64,000 nt of DNA from contig NZ_RBZM01000004.1 in assembly GCF_003628305.1 (NCBI RefSeq), forward strand, positions 558,001 through 622,000. The letters are read 5' to 3'. The notes below the pieces were generated by a model. It made no database searches. It was not told the DNA's origin and was given only the letters and a program-made list of their open reading frames with translations. Below are positions 18,164 through 28,466 of the stretch, piece by piece. Source of the DNA: Cohnella endophytica (GTDB taxonomy: Bacteria; Bacillota; Bacilli; Paenibacillales; Paenibacillaceae). Position 1 is the first letter of the stretch; each line of letters starts with the position of its first letter. The position numbers were made by a program, and so were the translations under genes.

Positions 18164-19016
18164 CGGGGATAAAAGGGCGGATTTGCATACCCATACGATC
18201 GCTTCGGATGGGTTGCAGCGGCCGGAGGACAACGTACGCATGGCCCGCGAAGCCGGTCTGGCGGCAATCGCGATTACGGATCACGATACGATCTCCGGCA
18301 TTCCGGAAGCGATGGAGGCTGGCGCAAGACTGGGAATACTCGTCGTTCCCGGCGTCGAATTGAGTACCGGGGTCGCCGGCAAAGACATTCACGTTCTAGG
18401 TTATGGATTTAAGCTGGACGATCCGGAATGGCTCGAGAGGTTAAAGTCATTGCGAAATGTTCGTAACGGTAGAAACGAACGAATTCTCGCGCTGTTAGAT
18501 CGGTTAGGCATGCCTGTCAGCATGGAGGAACTAAAGACTGCAGCCGGCGCCGACAAGAGCGATCGCAAGGGACGCTCCGTTGGCCGGCCGCACATCGCGC
18601 AAGCGATGGTCGACAAAGGATACGTGGCCGATCTCCGCGAAGCTTTCGACCGCTGGCTCGGGGAAGGTCAGCCGGCGTACGCAAGTCCCGAGCGTATCGG
18701 GCCGAGCGAAGCGATTCGCTGGATCCATGAAGCGGGGGGCATAGCTATCGTCGCCCACCCCGGCATCTATGGAAACGACGAGTTAGTGTTGAGCTTGCTG
18801 GACGGGGAAGCCGACGGATTGGAAGCGTATCATTCCGACCACGATTCGGAGACGGAATCGCGCTACGCGGAATGGGCGGCAAGCCGGGGGAAACTCATAA
18901 CGGGAGGCTCCGATTTCCACGGAGTCAAGGACGGGATCGCCTATCACGGTGAAATCGGCAACCGATCGGTGGATTCGGCGGTCGCAATTCGATTGCTTCG
19001 AGGCTTACAGAAGTAA
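18156..19016 (+). CDS. PHP-domain phosphoesterase
   Basis: 286 residues. The metal-binding motifs of the PHP superfamily are complete: DLHTHTIASDG near residue 9, ITDHDTISGIPE near 42, PGVELST, IVAHPGIYG near 198, and GSDFHGVKDG near 255. Relatives of this size hydrolyse 3',5'-nucleotide bisphosphates or act as 5'-3' exonucleases on short RNA (YciV/RNase AM). Cytosolic and metal-dependent. Coupled to the upstream LysR gene. It ends before a terminator shared with rqcH. Confidence 0.87.
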   Translation: MNNGDKRADLHTHTIASDGLQRPEDNVRMAREAGLAAIAITDHDTISGIPEAMEAGARLGILVVPGVELSTGVAGKDIHVLGYGFKLDDPEWLERLKSLRNVRNGRNERILALLDRLGMPVSMEELKTAAGADKSDRKGRSVGRPHIAQAMVDKGYVADLREAFDRWLGEGQPAYASPERIGPSEAIRWIHEAGGIAIVAHPGIYGNDELVLSLLDGEADGLEAYHSDHDSETESRYAEWAASRGKLITGGSDFHGVKDGIAYHGEIGNRSVDSAVAIRLLRGLQK

Positions 19017-19041
19017 CGAAAACATTAGCGGGGCCAATAAA

Positions 19042-19079
19042 AAACAGCGGTTCCTCCCTAGGGGCAGGAACCGCTGTTT
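19042..19079 (-). terminator. Terminator of rqcH
   Basis: The 14-bp stem AAACAGCGGTTCCT/AGGAACCGCTGTTT is followed on the minus strand by TTTTTTATT. On the plus strand the T tract is short, so it mainly serves rqcH. Confidence 0.82.
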
Positions 19080-19082
19080 GCG

Positions 19083-20822
19083 TTATTTTACCGTTGAGGG
19101 CATTTGTTGGATGGCCGTTTCGTCCGGCGTTACGTAAAGCGTCTTCTGGTTGTCGTATATGACGAAGCCGGGCTTAGCGCCGCTTGGCTTGCGAACATGG
19201 CGTATGCGGGTGTAATCGACGGGCACGCCGCTCGATGCCCTGGCTTTGCTGTAATATGCGGCTAAGACGGCCGCTTCGAGCAAAGTAGTTTCGCCGAATT
19301 CCGCGCTTCGGATCAAGACGTGCGAGCCGGGAATGTCCTTCGTATGCAGCCATGTGTCGGAGGACATCGCGAGCCGGTTCGTCACGTAGTCGTTCTGCGT
19401 GTTGTTTTTGCCGACGTAAATCGGGATACCTTCGCTAGACGTATAACAAAGAATGGCGGGGGTGTCCTTCTTTTTCTTCTTCATGCCCTTCTTGATTCCG
19501 CGCTCCCGGATGTAACCTTGTTCGATAAGCTCCTCGCGAATTTCTCCGATATCGTTCGGCGTAGCCGACTCCAAGCCTTGAAGCACGGAAGCCAAATATT
19601 CGAGCTCCGTCTTCGTCCCGTCCATCTGCTCCATGACGACCGCGCGGCTGTTTTTTAATTTGTTGTATTTGCGGAAATAACGTTGGGCGTTCTCGTTCGG
19701 AGCGAGCAGCGGATCGACGGCGATCGTCCGCGTCGGTTGCTCTTCCTCGTAATAGTCGACGACGTCCACGGATTTGTCGCCACGTTTGAAAGCGTGCAGA
19801 TGGGCCGTCAGAAGCTCACCGTTGCGACGAACGAGGTCGGCTTCGTCCGCTTCCTCCAGCGTCTCCTTGAGCTTCAGCAGTTTCTTCTCGTTCTTGGCAA
19901 TCTCGTTGACGAGAAAACGGTTCAAGTCGCTCGTGCGCTGACGGACGAGGTCTCGCGACGCTTTGTCGCGATAGAACGCTTCTAAGCATGCGTGCATGGA
20001 AGCGAACGATTGGACTTCCCCTTGCGCGTGTGTGAGGGAGATGGCCGAGAACAAAGCTTTGCCGTCTTCTTGAAGCACGAGATTCGGCTCGTATTGCTGA
20101 CGCAAAGCTTGATTAACGATATCGTCGAAAATCGCCCTTACTTCCAAGCCTTGATGCGTCGCGCGGTATGCGATTTCTTTGGCGATTAGCGGACTGAAGC
20201 CGGTAAAGGTTCCTAGCAGCGCGGAAGCGACGGCGTTAGGATCCTCGTTGTTGTCGGGAACGTTAACGATCAAAGTATCCAACATTTCACCGGATGACGG
20301 CTCCAATGGGTTAACTTTGTCTTGCGACGGAGGGGAAACGTAGGCGCTTCCGGGCAGCACGACGCGATAACTGCTAATGGCGGGAGTGACGTGACGAATG
20401 CCATCATGGATGACGCCGGTAACCGGGTCGAGCAGAATCAGGTTGCTGTGGCGTCCCATGATCTCGAGCACGATCGTCTTGAAGGAGGAATCCCCAAGCT
20501 CGTCGCGGTGGCGCACGTCGATCTCGACGATCCGTTCCAGTCCGATCTGGCGAATGGCTTCGATAACGCCCCCCTCGCAGTATTTGCGAAGCAACATGCA
20601 GAACATCGGTGGCTCCTGGGGATTCGCCCAAGTTTGTTCCGTCCAATGGATGCGGGGCATCGAAGGGTGAGCGGACAGCAACAGTTTTCCGTTGACGCCT
20701 TGTCCGCGGATATGCAAGATGAGTTCGTTATCCGTTGGTTGATAAATTTTATGAATTCGCGCTTTGACGCAAGCTTGCAGCTCGTGTACGAGCGCGCGGG
20801 TGACGATTCCGTCCAATGACAT
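19083..20822 (-). CDS. rqcH: Ribosome-associated quality control protein RqcH (NFACT family)
   Basis: 579 residues from the ATG at 20822 (AGGAG 8 bp upstream); an in-frame extension to 20885 is unlikely. RqcH binds stalled 50S subunits carrying peptidyl-tRNA and recruits tRNA-Ala to add C-terminal alanine tails. NFACT-N spans residues 1-200, a coiled coil lies near 290-410, and NFACT-R near 450-570 (SDTWLHTKDIPGSHVLIRS). At the position of the B. subtilis D97-R98 tRNA-binding pair this protein has Glu96-Arg97 (QIGLERIVEI), a conservative change. It was formerly named YloA, fibronectin-binding-like. Confidence 0.93.
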   Translation of the reverse strand: MSLDGIVTRALVHELQACVKARIHKIYQPTDNELILHIRGQGVNGKLLLSAHPSMPRIHWTEQTWANPQEPPMFCMLLRKYCEGGVIEAIRQIGLERIVEIDVRHRDELGDSSFKTIVLEIMGRHSNLILLDPVTGVIHDGIRHVTPAISSYRVVLPGSAYVSPPSQDKVNPLEPSSGEMLDTLIVNVPDNNEDPNAVASALLGTFTGFSPLIAKEIAYRATHQGLEVRAIFDDIVNQALRQQYEPNLVLQEDGKALFSAISLTHAQGEVQSFASMHACLEAFYRDKASRDLVRQRTSDLNRFLVNEIAKNEKKLLKLKETLEEADEADLVRRNGELLTAHLHAFKRGDKSVDVVDYYEEEQPTRTIAVDPLLAPNENAQRYFRKYNKLKNSRAVVMEQMDGTKTELEYLASVLQGLESATPNDIGEIREELIEQGYIRERGIKKGMKKKKKDTPAILCYTSSEGIPIYVGKNNTQNDYVTNRLAMSSDTWLHTKDIPGSHVLIRSAEFGETTLLEAAVLAAYYSKARASSGVPVDYTRIRHVRKPSGAKPGFVIYDNQKTLYVTPDETAIQQMPSTVK

Positions 20823-21369
20823 AGCTGTTTCTCCTGTCGCATCTCCGTGATGCGTGATTTTCTGTCTTCCTATGATGCCATACATCTCCGCAAAGGGAAA
20901 GCTTTCGGGACCGGGTATCGAGCTTCCGATAGGAGGAGGAATCGCCTTTAACGGTGCTTATGGCTGTTAGTATGCCATTTGACATTCGAAGACCGCTTTT
21001 ACCGCCCGATAAGACCGTTACGTCGTCGCATGAACACTCAACAGGGCTAGAAATGGGTCATTAAAGGTCAAAAGGGCCGTTACAGGAAGAAATAGACGGC
21101 ATATTTTCGCTTTAACGTTCCAAATGGCTCTTAATACTGTTTTGTTTCATAGTTACTTCAACTAGCTCTTTATGACGTAAATATGCGATAGCAAAGAATG
21201 AGCTGTCGAGCGAAATGAATGATTTTGCCTAACGCACCTCATCATTTTTTTGCATCCCGAGCAATTGCCATAGACCGATCCGCGACTTGGACAACCGGCG
21301 GGATATTTCCCGGCTTGTCTGAATACATATAGGTCATAAAAGCGGATATGACGGAAGGGGATGGCTACC
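20823..21369. other. Intergenic region between divergent rqcH and Ca2+-ATPase genes
   Basis: About 545 bp with no credible gene. It must hold both promoters. Near 21287-21317 there is an imperfect hairpin (GACAACCGGCGGGA ... TTCCCGGCTTGTC) just before the ATPase start, which could be regulatory. A T-rich stretch follows position 21240. No riboswitch pattern was recognised. Confidence 0.4.
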
Positions 21370-24183
21370 GTGGAAGGAAAGGCATGGCACCAGCTAAGCG
21401 AGGGACAGCTGCTGGAGGCGCTGGGTACCGATCTGAACAATGGGCTTGCGCCGGAGGAAGCGGGCGAAAGGCTGCAGACTCAAGGGCCGAACGAGCTGGC
21501 GGAGAAACGCGGGGAATCTCCCCTTAAGCTGTTGTTTAATCAGTTCAAGGATTTCATGGTGCTTGTACTGTTGGGAGCGACAGTAATCTCCGGCTTGCTC
21601 GGAGAGATGCTCGACGCGTTGACGATCGTCGCGATTATTTTAATTAACGGAATTCTAGGATTCTATCAGGAATTCCGCGCGGAACGTTCTCTTAGAGCGC
21701 TTAAGGAGCTATCCGCTCCGAACGCGAAAGTCATTCGAGGCGGAGAGTTGTTAATGATCCCGGCTCGCGGTCTGGTTGCGGGAGACGTCGTGCTGCTAGA
21801 GAGCGGCGACCGGGTACCGGCGGACATGCGGTTCATCGAGTGCAACGAGTGCTCCGTGGACGAAGCGGCGCTAACGGGCGAATCGGTTCCGGTCGTCAAG
21901 GAAGCCGTCAGCCTATCGGCCGCCGATCTTCCGCTTGGCGATCGCAAAAATTGCGGGTATCTAGGAACGATGGTTACGCGGGGAACGGCTAAAGGGATCG
22001 TTACCGTTACGGGCATGCAGACGGAAATGGGGAAAATCGCGGATCTGATCCAACAGACGGATGAGGCGGATACGCCGCTTCAACATCGCTTGGAGCAACT
22101 CGGCAAAATCCTCATCATCGTCTCGATTATCTTGACCGTTGTCGTCGTGCTGGCAGGGATTTTGCATGGCCAGCCAATCTACGATATGTTCCTTGCGGGC
22201 GTGAGTCTGGCTGTTGCGGCCATCCCGGAAGGTCTTCCCGCGATCGTGACGATCGCGCTTGCGCTCGGCGTTCAACGAATGATCAAGCGCCGGGCAATCG
22301 TGCGAAAGCTGCCGTCCGTGGAGACGCTCGGGTGCGCCTCCGTTATTTGCTCGGACAAAACGGGTACGCTAACGCAAAATAAAATGACGGTGACGCAAGT
22401 GTGGCTGGGAGGACGTTCGATCGAAGTGACGGGCGAAGGTTACGAGCCGATCGGATTGCTTCGGGAAGGCGGCAAGAGCATCGACGCCAAAGGCGACTCT
22501 TCGCTTCGCAGGCTGACTCAGATCGCCGCCCTCTGCAATAATTCGGAGCTGACGCAGCAAGAGAAGAACGAGGATCCGAAGAAACGCAAGCCGGGTAAAC
22601 CGGATACGACGGCGGGAGAGCCGTTGGAATGGAAAATCAAAGGCGATCCGACGGAAGGCGCGCTGCTCGTGCTTGCGGCCAAAACCGGATTGACGAAATC
22701 GACGCTGCAGAGCTTGTATACAAGAGTGAAGGAATTCCCTTTCGACGCCGAACGGAAACGGATGTCCGTGCTTATGTCGCATCAGGGCGGCAAACTGGTG
22801 TGCACGAAAGGCGCGCCGGACATGCTCGTCGAGCAATGCGCGTACGTGTTGTGGAACGATCAAGTCGTCCCTTTTACCGGCACGTTGAAACAGAAAGTAC
22901 TGTCCGCGAACGAGGCGATGGCGAGAGATTCGCTGCGGGTGTTGGGACTCGCGTTCCGGGAAGTGAAGTCTTACGACGAGTGCGCGAGCACCGAGCAAGC
23001 GGAGAACGGATTGATCTTTATCGGGTTGACTGGGATGATGGATCCGCCGCGCAAGGAAGTGAAGGAAGCGATCTACAAATGCCGTCAAGCCGGCATCAAA
23101 ACCGTCATGATTACGGGAGACCACGGGACGACGGCCGAAGCGATCGCCAAGACGCTCGGCATTATCGGACGAGAAGGACGCGTGCTTACGGGCGCGGAGC
23201 TGTCGGCCATGAACGACGAAGAGCTGGAGAAAATCGCGGACGACGTGAACGTGTACGCACGCGTTTCTCCAGAGCATAAGCTGAGAATCGTCCAAGCTCT
23301 GCAACGGCGCGGACACGTGGTGGCGATGACGGGCGATGGAGTCAACGATGCTCCGGCCGTTAAAGCCGCGGATATCGGCATCGCGATGGGGATTTCCGGA
23401 ACCGACGTAACGAAGGAAGCCTCTGCGCTCGTGCTCGCCGACGACAATTTCTCCAGCATCGTCGCCGCCGTCGAGGAAGGACGGGGAATTTACGAGAACA
23501 TTCGCAAGTTCATCCGTTATTTGCTCGCCTCCAACGTCGGGGAGATCATGACGATGTTCATGGCGATGATGGCGGGGCTGCCATTACCGCTCGTTCCGAT
23601 CCAGATCCTCTGGGTCAATCTCGTAACCGACGGATTGCCTGCCATGGCGCTTGGCGTCGATCAAGCGGAAAGCGATCTGATGCAGCATAAACCGCGTTCC
23701 GCCAAAGAAAATATTTTCGCCCGCCGGCTTGGATGGAAAATTATCAGCCGCGGCATCTTGATCGGCGTGTGCACGTTGGCGGCATTCGTCATGGCGCTGA
23801 ATCAGAGAGCGGGCCATTCCGATCAGCTCATCCATGCGCAGACCGTTGCTTTCGCGACTCTCGTCATGGCCCAGCTCATCCACGTATTCGATTGCCGCAG
23901 CTCCAGATCGATTTTCCATCGCAAGCTGCTCGAAAACAAATTTCTCGTTTTTGCCGTCTTGTCTTCGCTCATATTGATGTTAGGAGTATTGTACGTGCAG
24001 CCGCTTCAGCCGGTGTTCAAGACCGTTCCGCTCGATTTCCGCGATTGGGCGCTCGTTATCGTCGCCGCGGGCATCCCGACGTTCGCGATGGGGATCGGCA
24101 GCGTGCTCGGAACCTCGAAGCAGAAAAAAGGCCGCAATATCACTTACAGAGGGACTTCGGTACCCCCGTCCGCGGCCAGGTAA
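21370..24183 (+). CDS. yloB: Calcium-translocating P-type ATPase (SERCA-like, YloB type)
   Basis: About 937 residues. All P2A ATPase motifs are present: TGES (actuator), [15 protein letters not shown] (M4 ion site), [17 protein letters not shown] (phosphorylated Asp), [32 protein letters not shown] (hinge), and M6 [13 protein letters not shown]. It should export Ca2+ at the expense of ATP. A positively charged insertion ([12 protein letters not shown]) lies in the nucleotide-binding domain. The ATG at 21361 abuts its GGAAGGGG, whereas GTG at 21370 is spaced 9 bp from it, so 21370 is the likelier start. Confidence 0.94.
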   Translation: MEGKAWHQLSEGQLLEALGTDLNNGLAPEEAGERLQTQGPNELAEKRGESPLKLLFNQFKDFMVLVLLGATVISGLLGEMLDALTIVAIILINGILGFYQEFRAERSLRALKELSAPNAKVIRGGELLMIPARGLVAGDVVLLESGDRVPADMRFIECNECSVDEAALTGESVPVVKEAVSLSAADLPLGDRKNCGYLGTMVTRGTAKGIVTVTGMQTEMGKIADLIQQTDEADTPLQHRLEQLGKILIIVSIILTVVVVLAGILHGQPIYDMFLAGVSLAVAAIPEGLPAIVTIALALGVQRMIKRRAIVRKLPSVETLGCASVICSDKTGTLTQNKMTVTQVWLGGRSIEVTGEGYEPIGLLREGGKSIDAKGDSSLRRLTQIAALCNNSELTQQEKNEDPKKRKPGKPDTTAGEPLEWKIKGDPTEGALLVLAAKTGLTKSTLQSLYTRVKEFPFDAERKRMSVLMSHQGGKLVCTKGAPDMLVEQCAYVLWNDQVVPFTGTLKQKVLSANEAMARDSLRVLGLAFREVKSYDECASTEQAENGLIFIGLTGMMDPPRKEVKEAIYKCRQAGIKTVMITGDHGTTAEAIAKTLGIIGREGRVLTGAELSAMNDEELEKIADDVNVYARVSPEHKLRIVQALQRRGHVVAMTGDGVNDAPAVKAADIGIAMGISGTDVTKEASALVLADDNFSSIVAAVEEGRGIYENIRKFIRYLLASNVGEIMTMFMAMMAGLPLPLVPIQILWVNLVTDGLPAMALGVDQAESDLMQHKPRSAKENIFARRLGWKIISRGILIGVCTLAAFVMALNQRAGHSDQLIHAQTVAFATLVMAQLIHVFDCRSSRSIFHRKLLENKFLVFAVLSSLILMLGVLYVQPLQPVFKTVPLDFRDWALVIVAAGIPTFAMGIGSVLGTSKQKKGRNITYRGTSVPPSAAR

Positions 24184-24363
24184 ACTAACGTTCGATTCCG
24201 CAAAAGGCAAAGCAAGGCGCTGGCGAATCCGTCGGCGTCTTTTTCATGGCGAATAAATGGGCGGAACTTCAAGCTTTTACCGAGTGAATAGAATGCATGT
24301 ATCTGCCTAGGCTAGCTAAGATGCGGAACATTAATTTACCGGCGGAAGAGGAATCGAACAATA

Positions 24364-25086
24364 ATGGATCATGCGGTTGACCCAGCGGCAGCGATAACGA
24401 AACCGAGCGGAAGGAAGTCTTTATTTCATTTTACGAGAGTCGGCAATTTGCCGGGAATAGCGCGTTTTGACGCATTGATGTCCAGCTACCGCATTCATCC
24501 GGACAACTCGGGAGAACGCCGCTTAAAGCCGTTTAACGTCGATTACGGGGGAGAAGAGGGCATGCCGGCAATTCAGATGACCATCAATGCCCATCTGCGA
24601 ATTCCCGAGAAGATGATGGCTCCCGGCACGACGCTGGAGGCATTCCGGCATTGCCTGGACAGGCACGTGTTTTTCTGGCCGACGTTGGCGGATTGCAGGA
24701 AGATGATCGATACGTACGCGCGAAGGGAGCCCGAGGAAAGCTTTGCGGTGCTGAAACTGGACGCGCAGCGCTTAATCGCGGATCATGCCGGGGACGTAAA
24801 GCTGTCCAAATACGATTCGGGGAGCGCGCCGCGATACCCGGACCGTTGTTCATACAGAAAAAGCCCGGACATGTTCCTGCCGTTAGACCGATTCCGGAAG
24901 ACGACGGATGGAGCCGTGCCGGGCAAAGCTTCCGAAATTCACGAGATTCTCGTTCAAGACCGCGTAACGAACGTCAGCGGATATTTGCAAGCCGTATACG
25001 TCGATCGGGCAGAATACGTACCCGAACTTTGGAGGGAGCTTGCTCGGCCCTTGGCGGAGCTGACGATACCTGCGGCGAAGAAGTAA
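24364..25086 (+). CDS. DUF7002-like protein, possibly ADP-ribosyltransferase-related
   Basis: 240 residues, soluble. The N-terminal motif SLFHFTRVGNLPGIARFDAL resembles the HxTxxxNLPxIxxxxxL start of DarT/DUF4433 and DUF7002 proteins, and HVFFWPTLADCRKMI and SFAVLKLDAQRLI resemble later DUF7002 blocks. DarT is a DNA ADP-ribosyltransferase toxin, but no DarG macrodomain antitoxin lies next to this gene, and the catalytic Glu cannot be assigned. The function is therefore open. It is not clearly linked to either neighbour. Confidence 0.5.
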   Translation: MDHAVDPAAAITKPSGRKSLFHFTRVGNLPGIARFDALMSSYRIHPDNSGERRLKPFNVDYGGEEGMPAIQMTINAHLRIPEKMMAPGTTLEAFRHCLDRHVFFWPTLADCRKMIDTYARREPEESFAVLKLDAQRLIADHAGDVKLSKYDSGSAPRYPDRCSYRKSPDMFLPLDRFRKTTDGAVPGKASEIHEILVQDRVTNVSGYLQAVYVDRAEYVPELWRELARPLAELTIPAAKK

Positions 25087-25154
25087 CCGACTGCCCGGCG
25101 TTATTTCATCGTGTATAATGGACGGTATTGAAAATAGCGAATTTGGAGGAATCG

Positions 25155-26315
25155 ATGATGTACATAAGCAAGAAGCTGCTCCTGCTTGGATCCGGAGAAT
25201 TGGGCAAAGAGGTCGTTATCGAAGCGCAACGGCTCGGGGTCGAAACCATTGCCGTCGATCGGTACGCGAATGCGCCCGCGATGCAGGTCGCACACCGCAG
25301 CTACGTGATCGATATGTTGGACCGGCAAGCGCTCCGCGACGTGATCGAGAAGGAGAAGCCCGATCTGATCGTGCCCGAGATCGAGGCGATCGCGACGGTC
25401 GAGCTGGTGAAGTTGGAGGAGGAAGGCTATCGTGTCATTCCTACGGCGCGCGCTGCCCAACTGACGATGGACCGGGAAGGCATCCGGCGTATGGCATCCG
25501 AGACGTTAGGCTTGCCGACGGCGGGATATCGTTTCGCCGACACGTACGAGCAATTCGCGAAAGCTGCCCGGGAAATGGGATTTCCATGCGTAGTTAAGCC
25601 GCTCATGAGTTCTTCGGGCAAAGGGCAAAGCGTATGCCGTTCCGAGGCCGAGCTGGATCGTTCCTGGACGATCGCGATGGAAGGCGGGCGCGTTCAGCAA
25701 GGCAGGGTTATCGTCGAGGAATTCATTACATTCGAATCCGAGATCACGTTGCTTACGGTTCGTTCGGTCAACGGCACGTTGTTCTGTCCTCCGATCGGCC
25801 ACGTTCAGAAGGACGGAGACTATATCGAGTCCTGGCAACCGCACGAAATGACGGAAGACCAGCTCGCCGAAGCCAAAAGAATCGCCGGCGTCATTACGGA
25901 TGCCCTTGGAGGCGCGGGAATTTTCGGCGTGGAGCTCTTCTTGGCGAAGGACAAGGTATATTTCAGCGAGGTGTCGCCTCGTCCGCACGATACGGGGTTA
26001 GTCACGCTAGTCAGTCAGAACTTATCCGAATTCGCGCTGCACGTCCGGGCGATTCTAGGGTATCCGATTCCGGAAATCTACGTGTCCGCTCCGGGCGCCA
26101 GCAGACCGCTGAAAGCGGAAGCCGAATTGGAGGATTACCGGATCGAAGGGATCGGAGAGGCGCTGTCCGTCCCGCATACGCAGCTCCGCGCCTTCGGCAA
26201 ACCCGTTACGAAGGTCGGTCGTCGCTTGGCGGTCGCGCTATCGACGGGAGATTCCGTTCAGGAAGCGCGCGACAGAGCTAAAAAAGCATTGGATTGCTTG
26301 CGCATCGAAGGCTGA
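25155..26315 (+). CDS. purT: Formate-dependent GAR transformylase PurT
   Basis: 386 residues from the ATG at 25155 (GGAGGA 4 bp upstream). It is an ATP-grasp enzyme that makes formyl-GAR from GAR, formate and ATP in purine synthesis, independently of folate. The N-terminal Rossmann-like part starts [15 protein letters not shown], the lysine-containing [15 protein letters not shown] is the ATP-binding loop, and [14 protein letters not shown] distinguishes PurT from PurK. The gene stands alone between the DUF7002-like gene and dapF. No PurR box was recognised upstream. Confidence 0.95.
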   Translation: MMYISKKLLLLGSGELGKEVVIEAQRLGVETIAVDRYANAPAMQVAHRSYVIDMLDRQALRDVIEKEKPDLIVPEIEAIATVELVKLEEEGYRVIPTARAAQLTMDREGIRRMASETLGLPTAGYRFADTYEQFAKAAREMGFPCVVKPLMSSSGKGQSVCRSEAELDRSWTIAMEGGRVQQGRVIVEEFITFESEITLLTVRSVNGTLFCPPIGHVQKDGDYIESWQPHEMTEDQLAEAKRIAGVITDALGGAGIFGVELFLAKDKVYFSEVSPRPHDTGLVTLVSQNLSEFALHVRAILGYPIPEIYVSAPGASRPLKAEAELEDYRIEGIGEALSVPHTQLRAFGKPVTKVGRRLAVALSTGDSVQEARDRAKKALDCLRIEG

Positions 26316-26442
26316 TCTAACCGAACGATCGTCGAATAGTGCAAACAAACGGAGAATTGCTATATGCTCATCCCGTTCAAAGAGCATTATGATGAGATCA
26401 GAGGTTTAGATAAGGCGAGTCTATCGCGGGAGGCAAGTCGAT

Positions 26443-27276
26443 ATGGAATTTACGAAAATGCATGGATTAGGCAACGACTTCATCGTCGTCGCCGGGGAGC
26501 GGGCGCTTCCGGATAATGCGGCTGAGCTGGCCGTAAGGTTGTGTAACCGTTTCTTCGGTATCGGAGCCGACGGGTTGGTATATATACTGCCGTCCGATAA
26601 CGCGGACTTCAAGATGAGAATCATCAATTCCGACGGATCGGAAGCGGAGCAATGCGGCAACGCGATCCGTTGCGTCGCGAAATACGTGTACGATAACGGT
26701 TTGACGGACAAAACGGAACTGACGATCGAGACGATCGGAGCGGGCGTGCAACCGGTTCGGATTACGACGGAATGCGGGCAAGCCGCCTGGGTAACCGTGG
26801 ACATGGGACAACCGATTCTGAACGGACTGGACGTTCCCACGACGATCGACGCGAATCCGGTTCTCGGCCATAGCGTAGTGGTCGACGGTCGCGAGTTCAA
26901 GTTCACCGCGGTTTCCATGGGCAATCCGCATTGCGTCATCTACGTGGACGACGCGGCGAATTTCGATCTGGCCGCATGGGGGCCTAAGCTCGAGAAGCAT
27001 CCGTTGTTCCCGCGCAAGATCAACGTCGAATTCGCGACCGTCAACTCGCGCGAGCAAGTCGACATGCGCGTATGGGAGCGCGGAGCGGGGCCGACGCTTG
27101 CATGTGGCACCGGCGCTTGCGCGACGCTCGTCTCGTCCGTGCTGAACGGACTGACGGATCGTAAGGCGACGATCTCGCTCGCCGGCGGGGATTTGTCGAT
27201 CGACTGGAACGAGGACAATAACCGCATCTATATGACAGGCCCGGCTGCGGCCGTGTACACTGGCTCGGTGGACTGA
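26443..27276 (+). CDS. dapF: Diaminopimelate epimerase
   Basis: 277 residues. DapF converts LL- to meso-diaminopimelate for lysine and peptidoglycan synthesis. Both active-site cysteines are in place: EQCGNAIRC near residue 73 and ACGTGACA near residue 220, and MHGLGNDFIVV is at the N-terminus. Expected length. A 17-bp terminator follows it, then the 52-bp repeat array. Confidence 0.97.
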   Translation: MEFTKMHGLGNDFIVVAGERALPDNAAELAVRLCNRFFGIGADGLVYILPSDNADFKMRIINSDGSEAEQCGNAIRCVAKYVYDNGLTDKTELTIETIGAGVQPVRITTECGQAAWVTVDMGQPILNGLDVPTTIDANPVLGHSVVVDGREFKFTAVSMGNPHCVIYVDDAANFDLAAWGPKLEKHPLFPRKINVEFATVNSREQVDMRVWERGAGPTLACGTGACATLVSSVLNGLTDRKATISLAGGDLSIDWNEDNNRIYMTGPAAAVYTGSVD

Positions 27277-27310
27277 ACGGGGAAAGGAAGAGGAAATAGC
27301 GTTCAAGAGA

Positions 27311-27354
27311 AAAAGCCGACTGAGTTGATTGTGCAACTCAGTCGGCTTTTTTTG
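27311..27354 (+). terminator. Terminator of dapF
   Basis: A perfect 17-bp stem (AAAAGCCGACTGAGTTG with its complement at 27334-27350) around a 6-nt loop, followed by TTT. It isolates dapF from the repeat array. Confidence 0.93.
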
Positions 27355-27380
27355 TTGAATCCGGAGGCTGCTTGTAATCG

Positions 27381-27795
27381 TAACTCCCTGCTCAGAGCCC
27401 CTCTCGAGAGCGAGATGTTCGATTTTTTCGAGTAATTCCCAACTGAGAGTCTCTCTAGTGTGCGAAATGGTCGATTCTTTCGAGTAACTCCCAGCTGAGA
27501 GTATCTCTCTTGGGCGAAATGTTCGATTTCTTCGAGTAACTCCCAGCTCAGAGCCCCTCTCGTGCGCGAGATGTTCGATTCTTCGAGTAACTCTCTGCTG
27601 GGAGCCCCTCTCGTGGGCGAAATGTTCGATTTCTTCGAGTAACTCCCAGCTCAGAGCCCCTCTCGAGGGCGAAATGTTCGATTTTTTCGAGTAACTCCCT
27701 TCTCAGAGATCCTCTCGAGGGCGAGATGTTCGAATATTTCGAGTAACTCCCAGCTGAGAGTATCTCTCTTGGGCGAGATGACCGACTTTTTCGAG
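27381..27795 (-). repeat. 52-bp tandem repeats, left arm (8 copies)
   Basis: Eight units, seven of 52 bp and one of 51 bp, each beginning TAACTCCCAGCT and ending TTTTTTCGAG with variable middles. Read on the minus strand each unit begins GGGAGTTACTCG, like the units of the right arm, so this block is the same repeat family inverted. No ORF runs through it. The units differ by point changes, as expected of an old array. Confidence 0.9.
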
Positions 27796-28401
27796 CTCAA
27801 ACCGACTAACTTCCGCCAAAGTGTTGCTCCATGGGTGGAGTTACTCGCTGAAACCGACTAACTCTCGCCTAATGGTGCTCATTGAGAGGGAATTACTCGC
27901 TCAAACCGACTAACTTCCGCCAAAGTGTTGCCCCATGGGGTGGAGTTACTCGCTGAAACCGACTAACTCTCGCCAAATGGTGCTTCTTCAGGGGAAGTTA
28001 CTCGTTCAAACCAACTAATTTCCGCTAAAGTGTTGCCCCGTGAGTGGAGTTACTCGTTCAAACCGACTAACTCTCGTCTAATGGTGCTCCTTGAGAGGGA
28101 GTTACTCGCTCAAACGGACTAACTCACGCCAAATGGTGCTCCTTAAGGGGAAGTTACTCTTTCAAACCGACTAACTTCCGCTAAAGTGTTGCCCATGAGT
28201 GGAGTTACTCGATCAAACCGACTAACTTCCGCCAAAGTGTTGCCCTATGTGTGGAGTTACTCGATCAAACCGACTAACTTCCGCCAAAGTGTTGCCCTAT
28301 GTGTGAAGTTACTCGCTCAAACCGACTAACTTCCGCCAAAGAGTGCCCCGTCGAGGGAAGTTACTCGATCAACACGACTAACTTGTGCGGTAGCGCGGCG
28401 G
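27796..28401 (+). repeat. 52-bp tandem repeats, right arm (11 copies plus a partial)
   Basis: Eleven units, nine of 52 bp, one of 53 bp and one of 51 bp, beginning CTCAAACCGACTAACT and ending GAGTTACTCG, then a decayed twelfth from 28368. Two subtypes (inner TTCCGCCAAAGTGTTG and CTCGCCAAATGGTGCT) alternate over units 1-6, giving a 104-bp higher-order period. Each unit is itself an imperfect palindrome: CGACTAACTTCCGCC pairs with GGTGGAGTTACTCG. Orientation switches exactly at 27795/27796. Confidence 0.9.
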
Positions 28402-28466
28402 AGGTTTGATCCCGCAGGGAAGTAAAAACATAAACACATAGCGACTAACCCCTAACCGTAATAAAA

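Noticed and set aside
22369-23316. Long minus-strand ORF of 315 codons
   Set aside because: It lies antisense inside the Ca2+-ATPase gene and has the Arg/His-rich composition typical of shadow frames in GC-rich DNA.
27381-28401. CRISPR array
   Set aside because: The whole 52-bp unit repeats with scattered point changes; there are no constant repeats alternating with unrelated spacers, the orientation flips midway, and no cas genes are near.
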